Positions 45,936-57,200 of a stretch of 64,000 nt of DNA are shown one piece after another. The DNA is from Diphasiastrum complanatum. Lineage: Eukaryota > Streptophyta > Lycopodiopsida > Lycopodiales > Lycopodiaceae. The position numbers and the translations under genes were made by a program. How positions within the stretch are numbered: the stretch's first letter is position 1; each line of letters opens with the position of its first letter. The notes under the pieces were generated by a model that worked only from the letters and a program-made list of their open reading frames with translations, ran no database searches and was not told where the DNA came from. Where the stretch lies: assembly GCA_029204225.1 (NCBI GenBank), contig CM055109.1:43589054-43653053 (forward strand), given 5' to 3'.

Positions 45936-46247
45936 GATCAATTGTAGGGAAGGTATTTCAGAAGTAATGTCGTTTTTTTTTTTCAAGACAACTAAAAATC
46001 TTACATATGTGAGAATAGCAAAATTTTCTTCCTCTTCAAACTTATCAACATAACTGGGAAGATTGATAACGATATTTTCAACAATACTCAAAGGATCTCG
46101 TTTTTCAACATATTCCATATAGACTTTAACCCAATCCAAAGTGTTCATAAAATCAATAAGGCATAAGATTCTATCATCAAGACCAGCAACGTCATAGGTA
46201 GCTCTATTGCTAATTGTAATGAAATTGTGGACAATAGCTTTCTTCAT
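45912..46247 (-). CDS. Unrecognised small ORF, 111 codons
   Basis: A minus-strand open frame starting MKKAIVHNFITISNRATYDV and ending in a hydrophobic tail (LQLIHLFLHTL). It contains an acidic segment (YVDKFEEEENFAILTY) and ENIVINLPSYVDK. It could be part of the same relic as 44560-45210, from which the copia gag piece separates it. No known domain is recognised. May be non-coding chance. Confidence 0.25.
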   Translation of the reverse strand: MKKAIVHNFITISNRATYDVAGLDDRILCLIDFMNTLDWVKVYMEYVEKRDPLSIVENIVINLPSYVDKFEEEENFAILTYVRFLVVLKKKNDITSEIPSLQLIHLFLHTL

Positions 46248-46259
46248 ACATTAGATAAT

Positions 46260-46760
46260 AGTTTGTATGAAGCGGTTAGGTGGAGGAAGGGTCCTACGAA
46301 GATTAAACTAGTCATTCTGGTGACTTGAAACTAGTCATTTTAATGATTGCTCATTTTTTGTTGACACCATTCTATCTATGTCGACATTTTTGGATACATT
46401 TTTAGTGGATTATTTGAAAATGACAATCTTAGAATTTTTGAAGAGGAGCTCTTCCCTAATCTATATATTAGGTTCTATAAAAGAAACTTTTAAACTTGTT
46501 TTATTATTTTCAAAATATTGTGATATGTGAAGTTTCGCTCATGAAGTTAAGATCTACAGTAATACTTTTGGGCTTCACAACACCGCGTGCCACTTTAGCT
46601 TGTAGTTTAGAAAAATTTGAATCTTGTATGGACTTCATAAATTGGGGTCCTTCCAAGTTAGGAGATGGAATTGGAGTTATGCCCTATAGGCTTGTATTAT
46701 TGTTTATAGATTGAATAAGCTTATTATCGGTTGCCCCCAAAAAAAAGTTGGAGTGAAGTT
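46260..46760 (+). other. Possible 3' end of a poly(A)-tailed element
   Basis: No gene seen. The stretch ends GGTTGCCCCCAAAAAAAAG near 46755, a short A-run after an AT-rich sequence, similar in form to the tail of a non-LTR element. No RT or flanking duplication could be shown. Confidence 0.2.
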
Positions 46761-48308
46761 TTTTCTTTCATATATTGTGTGGTACTACTTAAATTTCATA
46801 TATGTTCTTATTAGATTTCTTTATTCTATTTAAGTACAATTATATGAGATTTATATAACACTCAACAAACCATGGACCCAAGGTGACAAGTAATTTTCTA
46901 GTCCAACATAACTAGGTGGTGGTGATAGAGTTGAAATTGCCATGATATTGGCACATTTATGTAATACACACAAAACTAGCCTGGGCAAGACATTATGCCC
47001 ACAATAGTCATACATAAAAGAAAAACATAAAAAAGGTCTAACCAAACATATTGGATCTTAATGTCGAGTAAAGCAAATATTGAGAGGCTTTACAAGGCAT
47101 AAGGGCCTTGTCCTAGAGCAAAGCCCTTAATGCTTCAGAAGTGGAGTATATTATAACACCATGTAGATATATTGGACAAAGGCATCCATGTGATGAAGTC
47201 ACACAAATGCACTCATCGTTCAAGGTGTTATGCAACACACACGTGAACATTCTCCCCCCCGCGGCCCGCCATAATCCATTCCTTCATGTTAACGATCATT
47301 TTGAAAAAAAAAAATGTAGAAAACTCGCAGCTCTTGTCGCCGTGAGGTCAGGAGCTCGAACTCACATGGACGCATGAAACATCAGAAAGTCCAGAAATAA
47401 CAATACAATTTTAGTAATTGCATTAAATATAACCATTAAATAATACAAAATTTAGCTCAGCGCTGCATGTTCTTTAATAAACGAGAAAAAACGTTATTCG
47501 CGAAGGCCCTACTTCGTATCACAATATACATATTCTTTTTGCTTATTTTAAATATTTCATTTCTTTTTTTTATGAATACTCTTTCTGGATTCAGTCGTTG
47601 GACACGACGTTGACGCCTGCCGGCCTAACCCAGATATAGCCTTAACTACGTGGAGGGGAAGTACTGTGGACACGTGGCTGATGTAACGTCTCTGTGAAGT
47701 TAGAAACGACTTGGCGCGCTTTATTCCACGTTGGGGTTGGCCTGTCTGTGCCTTTGGTGCGCTAAATGAACGGCCCATGGTTTTGGGAGATTGGCTAATG
47801 CTTATTTTATGTTGGAAAATCGATTAATCGGGTAAAGAAAACACCCAAAATGTTAGTTATTGAGGTTATATGTAGAATTTATATGATCCTAAACCTAACT
47901 ATTCATAGTACATAAGATTTCTTCACTAATTGTTAATATTTTTATGTTTTGACCACATTAAATTATTTATACTCAAGGCAATAGGGATGAGACCCATGAG
48001 CCATAAGAAACAAGATTGACAAATCATGGAGTGCTCGAGAAAATCAACAAAGTTCAAGAATGAGATCGGCAATATTTCTCAAACATCAATATGGTGAAAA
48101 TTTGACAATTTTTTTATAAGAGCATATCAATCCTTTAATGAGTAGTCGTCCGCAAAAATTTGAGAGGATTTAAAATTCGTACATTTTTTTAGGATAATTG
48201 AAAAAAGGTTCCCAAGCAATGAGTTCATGCTACTTAGTTGCAAAATGCTCACAAGTTTTTTAATCATCTAGTCATTCTATGCCATCTCAAAACAATTTGT
48301 TTGACCTA
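46761..48308. other. No recognisable gene
   Basis: AT-rich sequence. A locally GC-richer patch at 47590-47780 has no supported coding frame. The run CCCCCCCGCGGCCCGCC occurs near 47254-47270. No RNA gene or transposon domain is seen. Confidence 0.5.
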
Positions 48309-48500
48309 TTGTAAATCATATTCTTGTATTGTTGTTATCAAGTATGGCGGCTTCACATCTTAAGCATGTTAAAGTAGTTAGATATACCTATTGTAAATCA
48401 TATTTTTGTGTTGTTGCTTATCACATATGGTTGCTTCACATCTTAAGCATGTTAAACTAGTTATTTAGATTCTTAAGCATGTTAAACTAGTTAAATAGAT
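48309..48500. repeat. Tandem duplication, about 87 bp x2 plus a short unit
   Basis: GTAAATCATATT(C/T)TTGT at 48310 and 48397 starts two similar units, each ending CTTCACATCTTAAGCATGTT. A 24-bp segment (TTCTTAAGCATGTTAAACTA) is then repeated once more. Confidence 0.75.
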
Positions 48501-48547
48501 TCGCTTTAGAATATTTCTTATGACTTCAAAAGAGGCGTATCTTGGTG

Positions 48548-48550
48548 TGA

Positions 48551-48647
<97 letters not shown>
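48548..48647. repeat. (GT)n(GA)n compound microsatellite
   Basis: (GT)n at 48548-48570 is followed by (GA)n at 48571-48647 with one C interruption at 48599. Confidence 0.95.
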
Positions 48648-48649
<2 letters not shown>

Positions 48650-48882
48650 TGAAGGCTGTTGTGGAGAAAAGGGGATTATGAAATTTTGATTGGGCCACGT
48701 GTGCCCTAAAACGTCAATGACAGGCAGTTGAAGGGTGCAAGGTGAAGGGCGACGGGCAGTTTTCTGGAATGTTCCAAAAAAGAGGTGGAACTTTCATAGA
48801 GAGAGAGAGATAATCTGGAACTTTCGTATAGAGAGATATATATCTGCGTGGAGAGAGAAAGAGGAGCACACAGCGCGATCCA

Positions 48883-48886
<4 letters not shown>

Positions 48887-48953
<67 letters not shown>
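48887..48953. repeat. (GA)n microsatellite
   Basis: Pure GA run of about 33 units, preceded by several short GAGAGAGA patches (48799-48855). Confidence 0.95.
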
Positions 48954-48956
<3 letters not shown>

Positions 48957-49199
48957 GCACATAAAAGTGAGTGTAGAAGAGAGAAAGACATCAAAATAAA
49001 ACTTTTCATTATCATTCATATTTAAAAATTATACACTCAAAAGTTTGACTAGTTTATAAGATCCATCCTTGTCATGAAGTTTTGAGCTCTTGCTCTAGAT
49101 TGTCTAGGAATTAGACTTGTGGACTATTAAGATACGACATCACCATTATTTGTTGGTCATGATAGAAAAGCACTCCTATGTAATTCCCTATAACTCATC

Positions 49200-49620
49200 G
49201 ACAAGCTCATCTATCAGAAAACCTATTTGATAGAGAAGGAATAAAGGTTATCCATATGACTCTATAAGCCCTCTCTAGTCGGTGAAACTAGATCCACATT
49301 ATCTGCATATAGGAAAATGGGGATCAGTATGTCTTCCAGTTTGCATCCCAAGCTGACATCTTGATCAATGACACTCTCCAACTCATCAATATACAATCCA
49401 CAGAGTGTGGGTGAGAGGGAACACCCTGCTTCATCCCAATAATGTCCCAAATATGCTCAAAGATACATGTGTCACTCTTGAACCACCCCCACATACTCTC
49501 TCATAGAGTGCCATGATTGATCTTTTACTTCTCATCTTCTATCACTGTGTAGCCTTCAAATTCAATGTAATCATACACAATCTAAAAAATTATCATGATT
49601 GAATCACTTCCAAATTCAAA
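49200..49620 (-). pseudogene. LINE reverse transcriptase fragment
   Basis: Minus-strand frames read GCSLSPTLCGLYIDELES and then FLYADNVDLVSP. These are the CPLSPTLF..IDELE and YADD blocks of non-LTR retrotransposon RT. The catalytic box reads YADN, with the second Asp lost. An upstream frame (to about 49560) adds MALYERVCGGGS. The fragment covers only the palm region. Confidence 0.75.
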
Positions 49621-50449
49621 GTACGTAAATACTTGTATGGTGACCACCTCCAACTTGATTAGGTGTAAGTCATGAGAAATATTGGCAATCAAATTCTATT
49701 TCCCTAAAGCTCTCAATAATTTTCATCTTTGGAAGGGTACTTGTTAAAAAAAAAGAGCCATCAACATATATTCTGTTTATTCGAGAAGGTGATAAAAGAT
49801 CACGACAAGCTTTGATGTTACCATATTTGTATATACTTAAAGTTAAAGAAGCATTGAGCTATGAGAGGAGTTGTGACAAAGTTATTGTAATTTATAACAA
49901 AGTTTTGCCATGCAAGTTAATGCTAGACTAATTTGAGTCATTATAAAGTGAAAAGACAAATATTGCAATAAACCAATATGCTTATACTTGCTTGGTAGAG
50001 ATACCTCCACTTTTAGCAAATCGTCACAAGAGCTTATTGCTCTCGTTTGTAACTAATACTTGAGAGGACCAAAACACTCCTATTGAGACGTGTGGAGCAG
50101 TGCATGGCGTGTGACTGTCATATGCATGAGGATAGCATGAGATATGTGACCTAAGATTAGATGGACTACATGGTGGCATGCACAGGCTTCTCACCCCTAC
50201 TTAGCTAAAATTGTGTAGGTTCTGAGTTTGAAATTTCAAGAGTTTCGGTATAAATATTGTAAACATAGATTTGTTCGAAAATCTGCTATTTCTCTTTTGT
50301 AGATCTTCTATGGTTTATGGTTTAGAAGTCACGTTAGGGGCTATTTCCTAAATGGGAGTTAGAAGTGAGAATGACACGGCTCTAGTGTGACACGCCTCTA
50401 GTGTCAAATTTGACGAAAACTCTAACGATGGAAAAGCTGGGAACTCCTA
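49621..50449. other. No recognisable gene
   Basis: Intergenic AT-rich sequence upstream of the transporter gene. A 19-bp near-duplication (GACACGGCTCTAGTGTGACA and ACACGCCTCTAGTGT) occurs at 50372-50403. Confidence 0.5.
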
Positions 50450-51215
50450 TTGGTGCGGTTTGAGTTGGGGAGTGATCAGGTCCAGCGTACGCAAGACTCT
50501 CGTTCGTTCGTTCTTTCGATATTTTGCCTCTAAACTCGCGTCTCTTCTACTTTCCTCCTCCTCCTCCTCCTCCTGCTCAACAATCGCGATCGGATGAAAA
50601 AGATAGATCCGACTACATTTTCTTTCGTTTTACCGACAAATTGATCAGGAGCAGAATTGCCATTCGTCACAATCTCTATTCACACGCCGCTCTCTGACGA
50701 TTTTTCTCGAAATTTTCTGAATTCTGGGGTGTTCTTGTAATCGAGCGTTAAGATTGTTTAATTATCACTTCTTGAACGATTTGCTTAGATTAGAGCTTTT
50801 CAGCTTTTCTCGTTTGTTGATCTCTCAACCACGAATTCGTTGCAAGAAGTAGTTGATCCGCTCCAAGAAAAGGCACCAACCAACCCGTCCAAGAAACGTC
50901 ACTTTGAAGCCTTGATTGCTCAGCTTCTTCATGCCACCAGTACGGAAAAGTGACAGATAAATGTCGGTGCGATTCAACGTTTCACTGCGGTTTCATTTCT
51001 TTCTGTAGTTATGCCGTTAAATATCAAACTAGCGCGAATTTGTTAATTCATAGACCGTCAAGGACACGGATCAGAATTGTTGATTGCCATATATATTGCC
51101 AGGTTGCAGCTATTCCTTAAAGGAGATCTGATTTGGTACAATCCGATACTTGTGAGAGGCACAGAAATAGTGAAGACGTTAGGCTCCTCGTATTGCAGCA
51201 TAGAAGAATGCCTTG
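50450..51215 (+). promoter_or_regulatory. Promoter / 5' leader region of the sugar transporter gene
   Basis: Pyrimidine-rich sequence (GTTCGTTCGTTC at 50502, a CTC triplet run at 50555-50573) typical of plant 5' leaders. No TATA box could be assigned. TATTGCCAG at 51094-51102 could be the acceptor of a leader intron, but the donor is not defined. An in-frame TAG at 51201-51203 precedes the chosen start. Confidence 0.45.
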
Positions 51216-54200
51216 ATGCATTCTACGCATCAGCCTGGAATGCGATTACTAGCAGAGAATACTGTTTACAAACGCCAGCCATCACGGGACCTTTTTGCCA
51301 TGGACGGTGTGGAATCAAATTCAGGTCTGTTCTGTTTAAGCTTTCTTGCAGCACTTGCCAATTCCTGCATTTGCTGTTTTCCTGCTGGTTGCAACTGACA
51401 CGCGCCAGCGTATATAAGGCTATTTTTTATTTATTGAAACGTCGGGCAAAAAGGAAACAGCTAGAAAACAGTGCGGGAATGATCTGTTACTTATCCTTCA
51501 ACGTATGAAAGAGAGCTGATAAGGTGTGGTGATGTGTCACAGTACCTACAACAGGAACTCTGTCCGCTGCCCCTCCTTGGCAGCTCTCTCTTCCCCATGT
51601 ATGTGTAGCACTTATGTCGGCAATCTTGTTCGGCTATCACCTAGGGTATGTATGCACTTTTCATTCGATCTTTATTTCTTGAATTGGTGCCTTAAGCTGC
51701 ATGTGAAGATCCTCTTTTCTGCTCGCCAGTTATGCAACCTTCCATTGTATTTAGTTGCTACAAACTAATTCGGTTTTTGTATTGGATGAATTGCATCTGG
51801 TTCTCCACGGCATTCGAGCTTAGCAATTCATATTGATAAAAGTGTCGTGTGAACAGAGTAGTGAACATCCCCCTCCAGTACATTGCTCGTGATCTGGAGT
51901 TTGCCGACAGTTCTATTGCTCAAGGTACCTTCTTTTCGTGATGCTAACGCTTGTAAGCTAGTTTTCCTTTTTGCACTACTAGGCAATTTTGAGAAGAATT
52001 TTGATTAAATAAGTGAGGTAAGCATATTCACATCCATAAGTTTGTTTCTCAAAAAAATTTGCCCCTGGTACGTTCAGTATCTATCCTTATGTTAGTCTTG
52101 TTTCTGCTTAGTTCAATCTCTACCACATGTTCAAATTGTCTTTATTATGTCGACTGGGTGCTTGCAAAATTTTACTATGCTGTATACAGAATCCGCTTAA
52201 TTGTGGATCTTTTGTTAGATTTGGATCAGTTTTGTAACCTACATATTTCGGTGTCTGGTTGTAGTTACACTCTAATTGCTTGAAAACTTGCAGGATTTGT
52301 TGTCAGTATATGCTTGATAGGTGCTTTTGGTGGATGTGCAATGAGTGGCATGGTGGCTGATTGGTTAGGGCGCCGACGTGCCTTTCAAATAAGCACACTC
52401 CCTATGATCTTGGGGACGGCTCTCAGGTGCCATGGAATTGAATGTAGTTTGTTTTGTTTTCCTCGGTGCTAATTCTTGAGAGCCACTTTTTGATACTTTA
52501 CATTAAGTGACAAGGTGAGCTGCTTGTAGGTCAGAATGCTTTTGGAAGCAAGCTGTCATGAAAACATAAACTGATGGAACTTTACAATAATGGACATCCT
52601 ATGAGATTTTTTTTTAATCCTTGCTACTTGCAGTGCAGTGGCACCGGTTTTGGCTGTCATGCTTATTGGACGCCTACTAGTAGGAATTGGACTAGGAATT
52701 GGTGGACCTGTGCTATCTCTATATATCTCAGAGGTACTCTACTTTTCTGAGTTAGATTTGTTGTTATGCTCACTTCTTGTTGTGATGGGATTGTCAAGTT
52801 CTGATTTTAGCAGACAATTGCAGATCTCACCTACGGAAATCAGGGGCATGTATGGAAGCCTTAGTCAAATTGCAACTTGTTGTGGAATTCTTGGATCACT
52901 CTTAGTTGGGCTTCCTATATCTACGGTGCCTGGATGGTAAGTAAGCTGACAACAGTGTATATTGTTTTTATATCCAAATCCAGTCACATTGAGTATAGTT
53001 TTATACTTGGTAAGATTTCTATCAAGCACTTTGATGGCAGATTCAACAAATGTGTTGGCCAGGTGGAGAGCGTGTTTTTGGATTGCGACAGTGCCGGCAG
53101 CTTTACTCCTACTAGGGATGGAGTTCTGTGCTGAGAGCCCTCGTTGGCTTTTCAAGGTCTTTGCTCCTTGATCTTCTTCTTTTTCATAAAGTTGGGTTAT
53201 TGGGTATTTACACACATACTGAATCGCAATGATACATGTTGAATGATTAGTTGGAAGAATATAAATGATAATCAGAATTTTAAGCTGTAAAGCTTCAGCA
53301 GCTGCTATTGTCAAATGTCAAGACATCACATAAGTTTGGCTCTAATCTAGGAAAACTTTCTTTACAAGAGAGTCAAACAAACTACAGTGAAGTTGGACCA
53401 AGCATCAGCAAGATAGAAACTGGAAAGATGCTATAATATCGAAAAACATTTCTTTTTTCAACAAGATAGAAACTGAAAAGATTATGTAATACTGAAAAAC
53501 AAAAATCCTTGAGCCACTTACGTCTTGAAATGGCAATGTCAAGCACAATCGATATTCAGACTAATTAGAAATGTATAATTCTGATAGTTTCAAAATAAAA
53601 TTTTCTCTGGATGCAGTACTTAAAAGAAACAATCTCAAAAGTGCTTTGTGAACAATCAACCTCTATAATTATGCATACCACTACTTCAAATCCATACAGT
53701 TATCCCCATCAAAATGTATGTGCTTCAAAAAGTCTTATGGAACAACAGTTTAATCAACTGCACATAAAGCCTCTATATCACTGAACATTCTTTGACCACG
53801 ACCTGACAGTTCACGACATGTTACTTCCCAGAAGCTAGGCAAGTTGATTGCTATAACCATCAAAAGACTGTCAGTTTCAAACCCACAAGATTCTGCCTAG
53901 CTGTTACTAGAAATTCAGTAACTTGTTCTCTCAAGTATTTGTTTGCCTAGTTGGTGATTTATTTCTTTTGGAGCTTCTTTATAACATTGCCCAGCCATCA
54001 AGGTCTTGTTGGAATATCAATCCACACTCTAGAGAAACTATCAAACAGGGCGGATAGCTCAATGGTAGAGCATCCCATCCGGTATGAGGGAGGTCCTGGG
54101 TTCGAATCCTAGTCTGTCCATCCATATTATGATTTATGGATTTCTAACATGGTATCAGAGCCAAGTTAGACCTAACAGTTCATGGTGTCAAAGCCATGGT

Positions 54201-57200
54201 TAGGTGGCCCAAGTTGTGGGGCAGGTGACAACTAGGACCCCAACCAAGTGTGGCTTGAGGGGGCGTGTTGGAATATCAATCCACACTCTAGAGAGAACTA
54301 TCAAACAGGGCGGATAGCTCAATGGTAGAGCATCCCATCCGGTATGAGGGAGGTCTTGGGTTCGAATCCTAGTCATCCATATTATGATTTTATGGATTTC
54401 TAACAGGTCTAACTCTTGTTTTTCATATGGCATTCTTGGTCCATTGGCCTAGCTTGAAAGGAATCCTGGTTATTTTACTTTTGCATCAGCTTTTGGTATG
54501 TTCATTTTTGTGGGGAATATTCAACTTCCAAGATCTTCATTCTTAATTGACAATTCATTGATGTCTTTCATGAGTTGAGGGACTCTGTTCGAATCCTAGT
54601 CTGTCCATCCATATTATGATTTATGGATTTCTAACATGGTATCAGAGCCAAGTTAGACCTAACAGTTCATGGTGTCAAAGCCATGGTTAGGTGGCCCAAG
54701 TTGTGGGGCAGGTGACAGCTAGGACCCCAACCAAGTGTGGCTTGAGGGGGGGTGTTGGAATATCAATCCACACTCTAGAGAGAACTATCAAACAAGGCGG
54801 ATAGCTCAATGGTAAAGCATCCCATCCGGTATGAGGGAGGTCCTGGGTTTGAATCTGGTCATCCATATTATGATTTATGGATTTCTAACAGGTCTAACTA
54901 ATGTTTTTCATATGGCATTCTTGGTCCACTGGCCTAGCTTGAAAGGAATCCTGGTTATTTTACTTTTGCATCAGCTTTTGGTATGTTCATTTTTGTGGGG
55001 AATATTCAACTTCCAAGATCTTCATTCTTAATTGACAATTCATTGATGTCTTTCATGAGTTGAGGGACAATTTCATAGAGTCACAAGGATCTGCAGTTTA
55101 TTGATTACAATTTGGACCCCACATCCTATGTTAATGCCACAGTAGGCCAAGAGAAAAATATTCTGGGTGCTTAACTGAAGATGCCTCAAACCTCGAGAAA
55201 TAAATGAATGGTTCAAAATGGAAATGTGGTTCCAGTTGATCTATTGAAATGTTGCAGAATCTAGAATAGAATAGCTTGAAGTAGGAGTAAGCTACAGGTC
55301 ATGTCGAAGCTTCTCTCACGCTACTTCATATAAGTTTCAGGTTCTCTCTCTCTCTCTCAGTTTAATTAGACACGTAGCTCAAGTACCTATGTAAATTGTT
55401 ATCCGCCATTATTGTCCCTCAGGACTGATGAAGCTGATAAAAAGTGGTCCTCCCTAGAATGTGGAATTACCCCATGTTGGGATCCATGCTCGCCACATAG
55501 GATGCCACCCAGGGGTAAGTGCCCCTTGTGTGACAAGCCCCTAGGGAGACACTTGAAGTGGCTTCAACCACTAAGAGGACAGTTTGATGAACTCTGCCAC
55601 TTGCCTACGTTTTTTGGGATTGACTTTCAACCATACCTATGTGGGTTAGATGGTCCATGGATTGAGGAACCATAAGCTAATATGTTAGTCAACATGCAAC
55701 TGACTTCATATGGCCACAAGGTGATTTTGTGTCACGCAGGAGGCCTCATTGAAATTCTGTTCGAATCTTTTGATGCCTTCAGGCAAGTTCGTGCTCAAAT
55801 TCTATGCTTGCTTGCAAGTTCGACATTCACAACCCATAATCAGCAAATAAACTAAAAGCTAAAATTCCAATGTAGTTGGGCATTCCACTTGGAATTAGTT
55901 GTAGAGAATCACAGATCTAGACTAAAATCCAAGATAATAGGCAGTGCAACTACTAACAATCCTCTTTTAACAACTGAAACTGAGATGATGAGACATGAGA
56001 ATTATGATCCCAACGTTATAAGATTCTAAAACGTATAAGCAAGGATATGAATGATGGAAGAAATTAGAAAGAATGGAAATCTTGGAAATGTGAAAAATGT
56101 GATAGGCATATCCAGCAACAACATTTGGATAGTAAGATTCTGAAATTGGTAAGGAATGGAGCCAGTAGAGCAAGGATGTATGGAGCAGTTACATCAAAGA
56201 GGTAATACTGAAAATTTTCAGAGTTTAAAAGTGGAAAAGAACGTCTAATATTTGCAATGAAAAGGGAAGAAGCAGGGGAGTATGGACATGGTGGATTCTG
56301 GTGATGGAGGGTGGAGACAAAAGCAATAAAGCTCCTGCTTTCAGTCCAGGTGGTAGATTACAGAGGCCTTGCCTGCTGCTGGCTTCCTCTGGCTATCGCT
56401 AATATATTCTTGGTATTCTTTCTGCCATATTCCACGTGTTAGGGCTCTCCCCATATGTGATTATGTTGTTCAAAGCTGAATAATATCTATCTGTAAAATC
56501 CCTTCATGAGAAAAGCTTGCTTTTCATGTTCCTCGTTTTCATTACTTGTAGTAGCTTTTGTTCAATGTATAAGTGGTTCAAAAAATATTTGTTTTTAATA
56601 ATATGCTTGAAGTTGAAAGTTATATGAAGTGACGTGGGAGAAGCTTCGACATGACCTGTAGCTTACTCTTACTTCAAGCTATTCTATTTTAGATTATGCT
56701 TCTAGAACATTCCAATAGAGCAAGTGGAGTCACACTTCATTTTATATTCTGGTAAGCCCCTAAACCCCATTCCCTTCTCGAACCATTCATTTATCGCTCC
56801 ATCTTCAGTTGAGCACCCTGGTTTTTGTTCCTGATCTGCTGTGGCATTAACTTAGGATTTGGGGTCCCTGAACTGTCAGTTAAGAATGAAGATCTTGGAA
56901 GTTGAAGATTCCCCAAAAAACTGAAGATGCCAAAAGTTGATGCAAAAGTGACAATAAGAAAAGATACTAAAGAAGATGCAGGAGTTAATGAAGATACTGC
57001 AAGAAACGTATTCAAAGGACACTTTTTCCAGATGTTTGGTAATGGTTCCTTTCAAGCTAGGCCAGTGGACCAAGAATTCCATATGAAAAACATCAGTCTG
57101 GACCTTAAGGGCTGGGCAATGTTATAAAGAAGCTCCAAAAGATCACCAGCTAGGCAAACAAATACTTGAGAGAGCAAGTTATTAAATTTCTAAGAACAGC

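Larger units (their letters stand above)
53840..55345. repeat. Left arm of a long inverted repeat in intron 7 (with TRIM insertion)
   Basis: Reverse-complementary to about 56620-57240. Matching blocks, in order, are TCTGCCTAGCTGTT, TCTCTCAAGTATTTGTTTGC, TTCTTTATAACATTGCCCAG, then (after the TRIM) TTTTTCATATGG, TTGGTCCACTGGCCTAGCTT, TTCAACTTCCAAGATCTTCA, ATAAATGAATGGTTC and AGCTACAGGTCATGTCGAAG. The arm is expanded by the TRIM and by a 484-bp tandem duplication. The outer edge is uncertain. Confidence 0.82.

Noticed and set aside
47141-47377. Plus-strand frame of 78 codons with KKKCRKLAALVAVRSGAR
   Set aside because: No family resemblance, short, AT-rich neighbourhood with no splice or start support.
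51077-51508. 143-codon frame starting at 51077 as the transporter N-terminus
   Set aside because: It is in a frame that does not continue into exon 2. The frame starting at ATG 51216 joins correctly and gives VYKRQPSRD followed by the first membrane segment.
54049-54120. A functional tRNA gene
   Set aside because: The anticodon arm has a mismatch, C in place of U33 and an extra base before the stem. It is repeated as part of LTRs, so it is a tRNA-like module of a TRIM.
54637-54890. Second independent TRIM insertion
   Set aside because: The flanking host sequence is duplicated with it and the left LTR is cut at the duplication joint, so it arose by segmental duplication.
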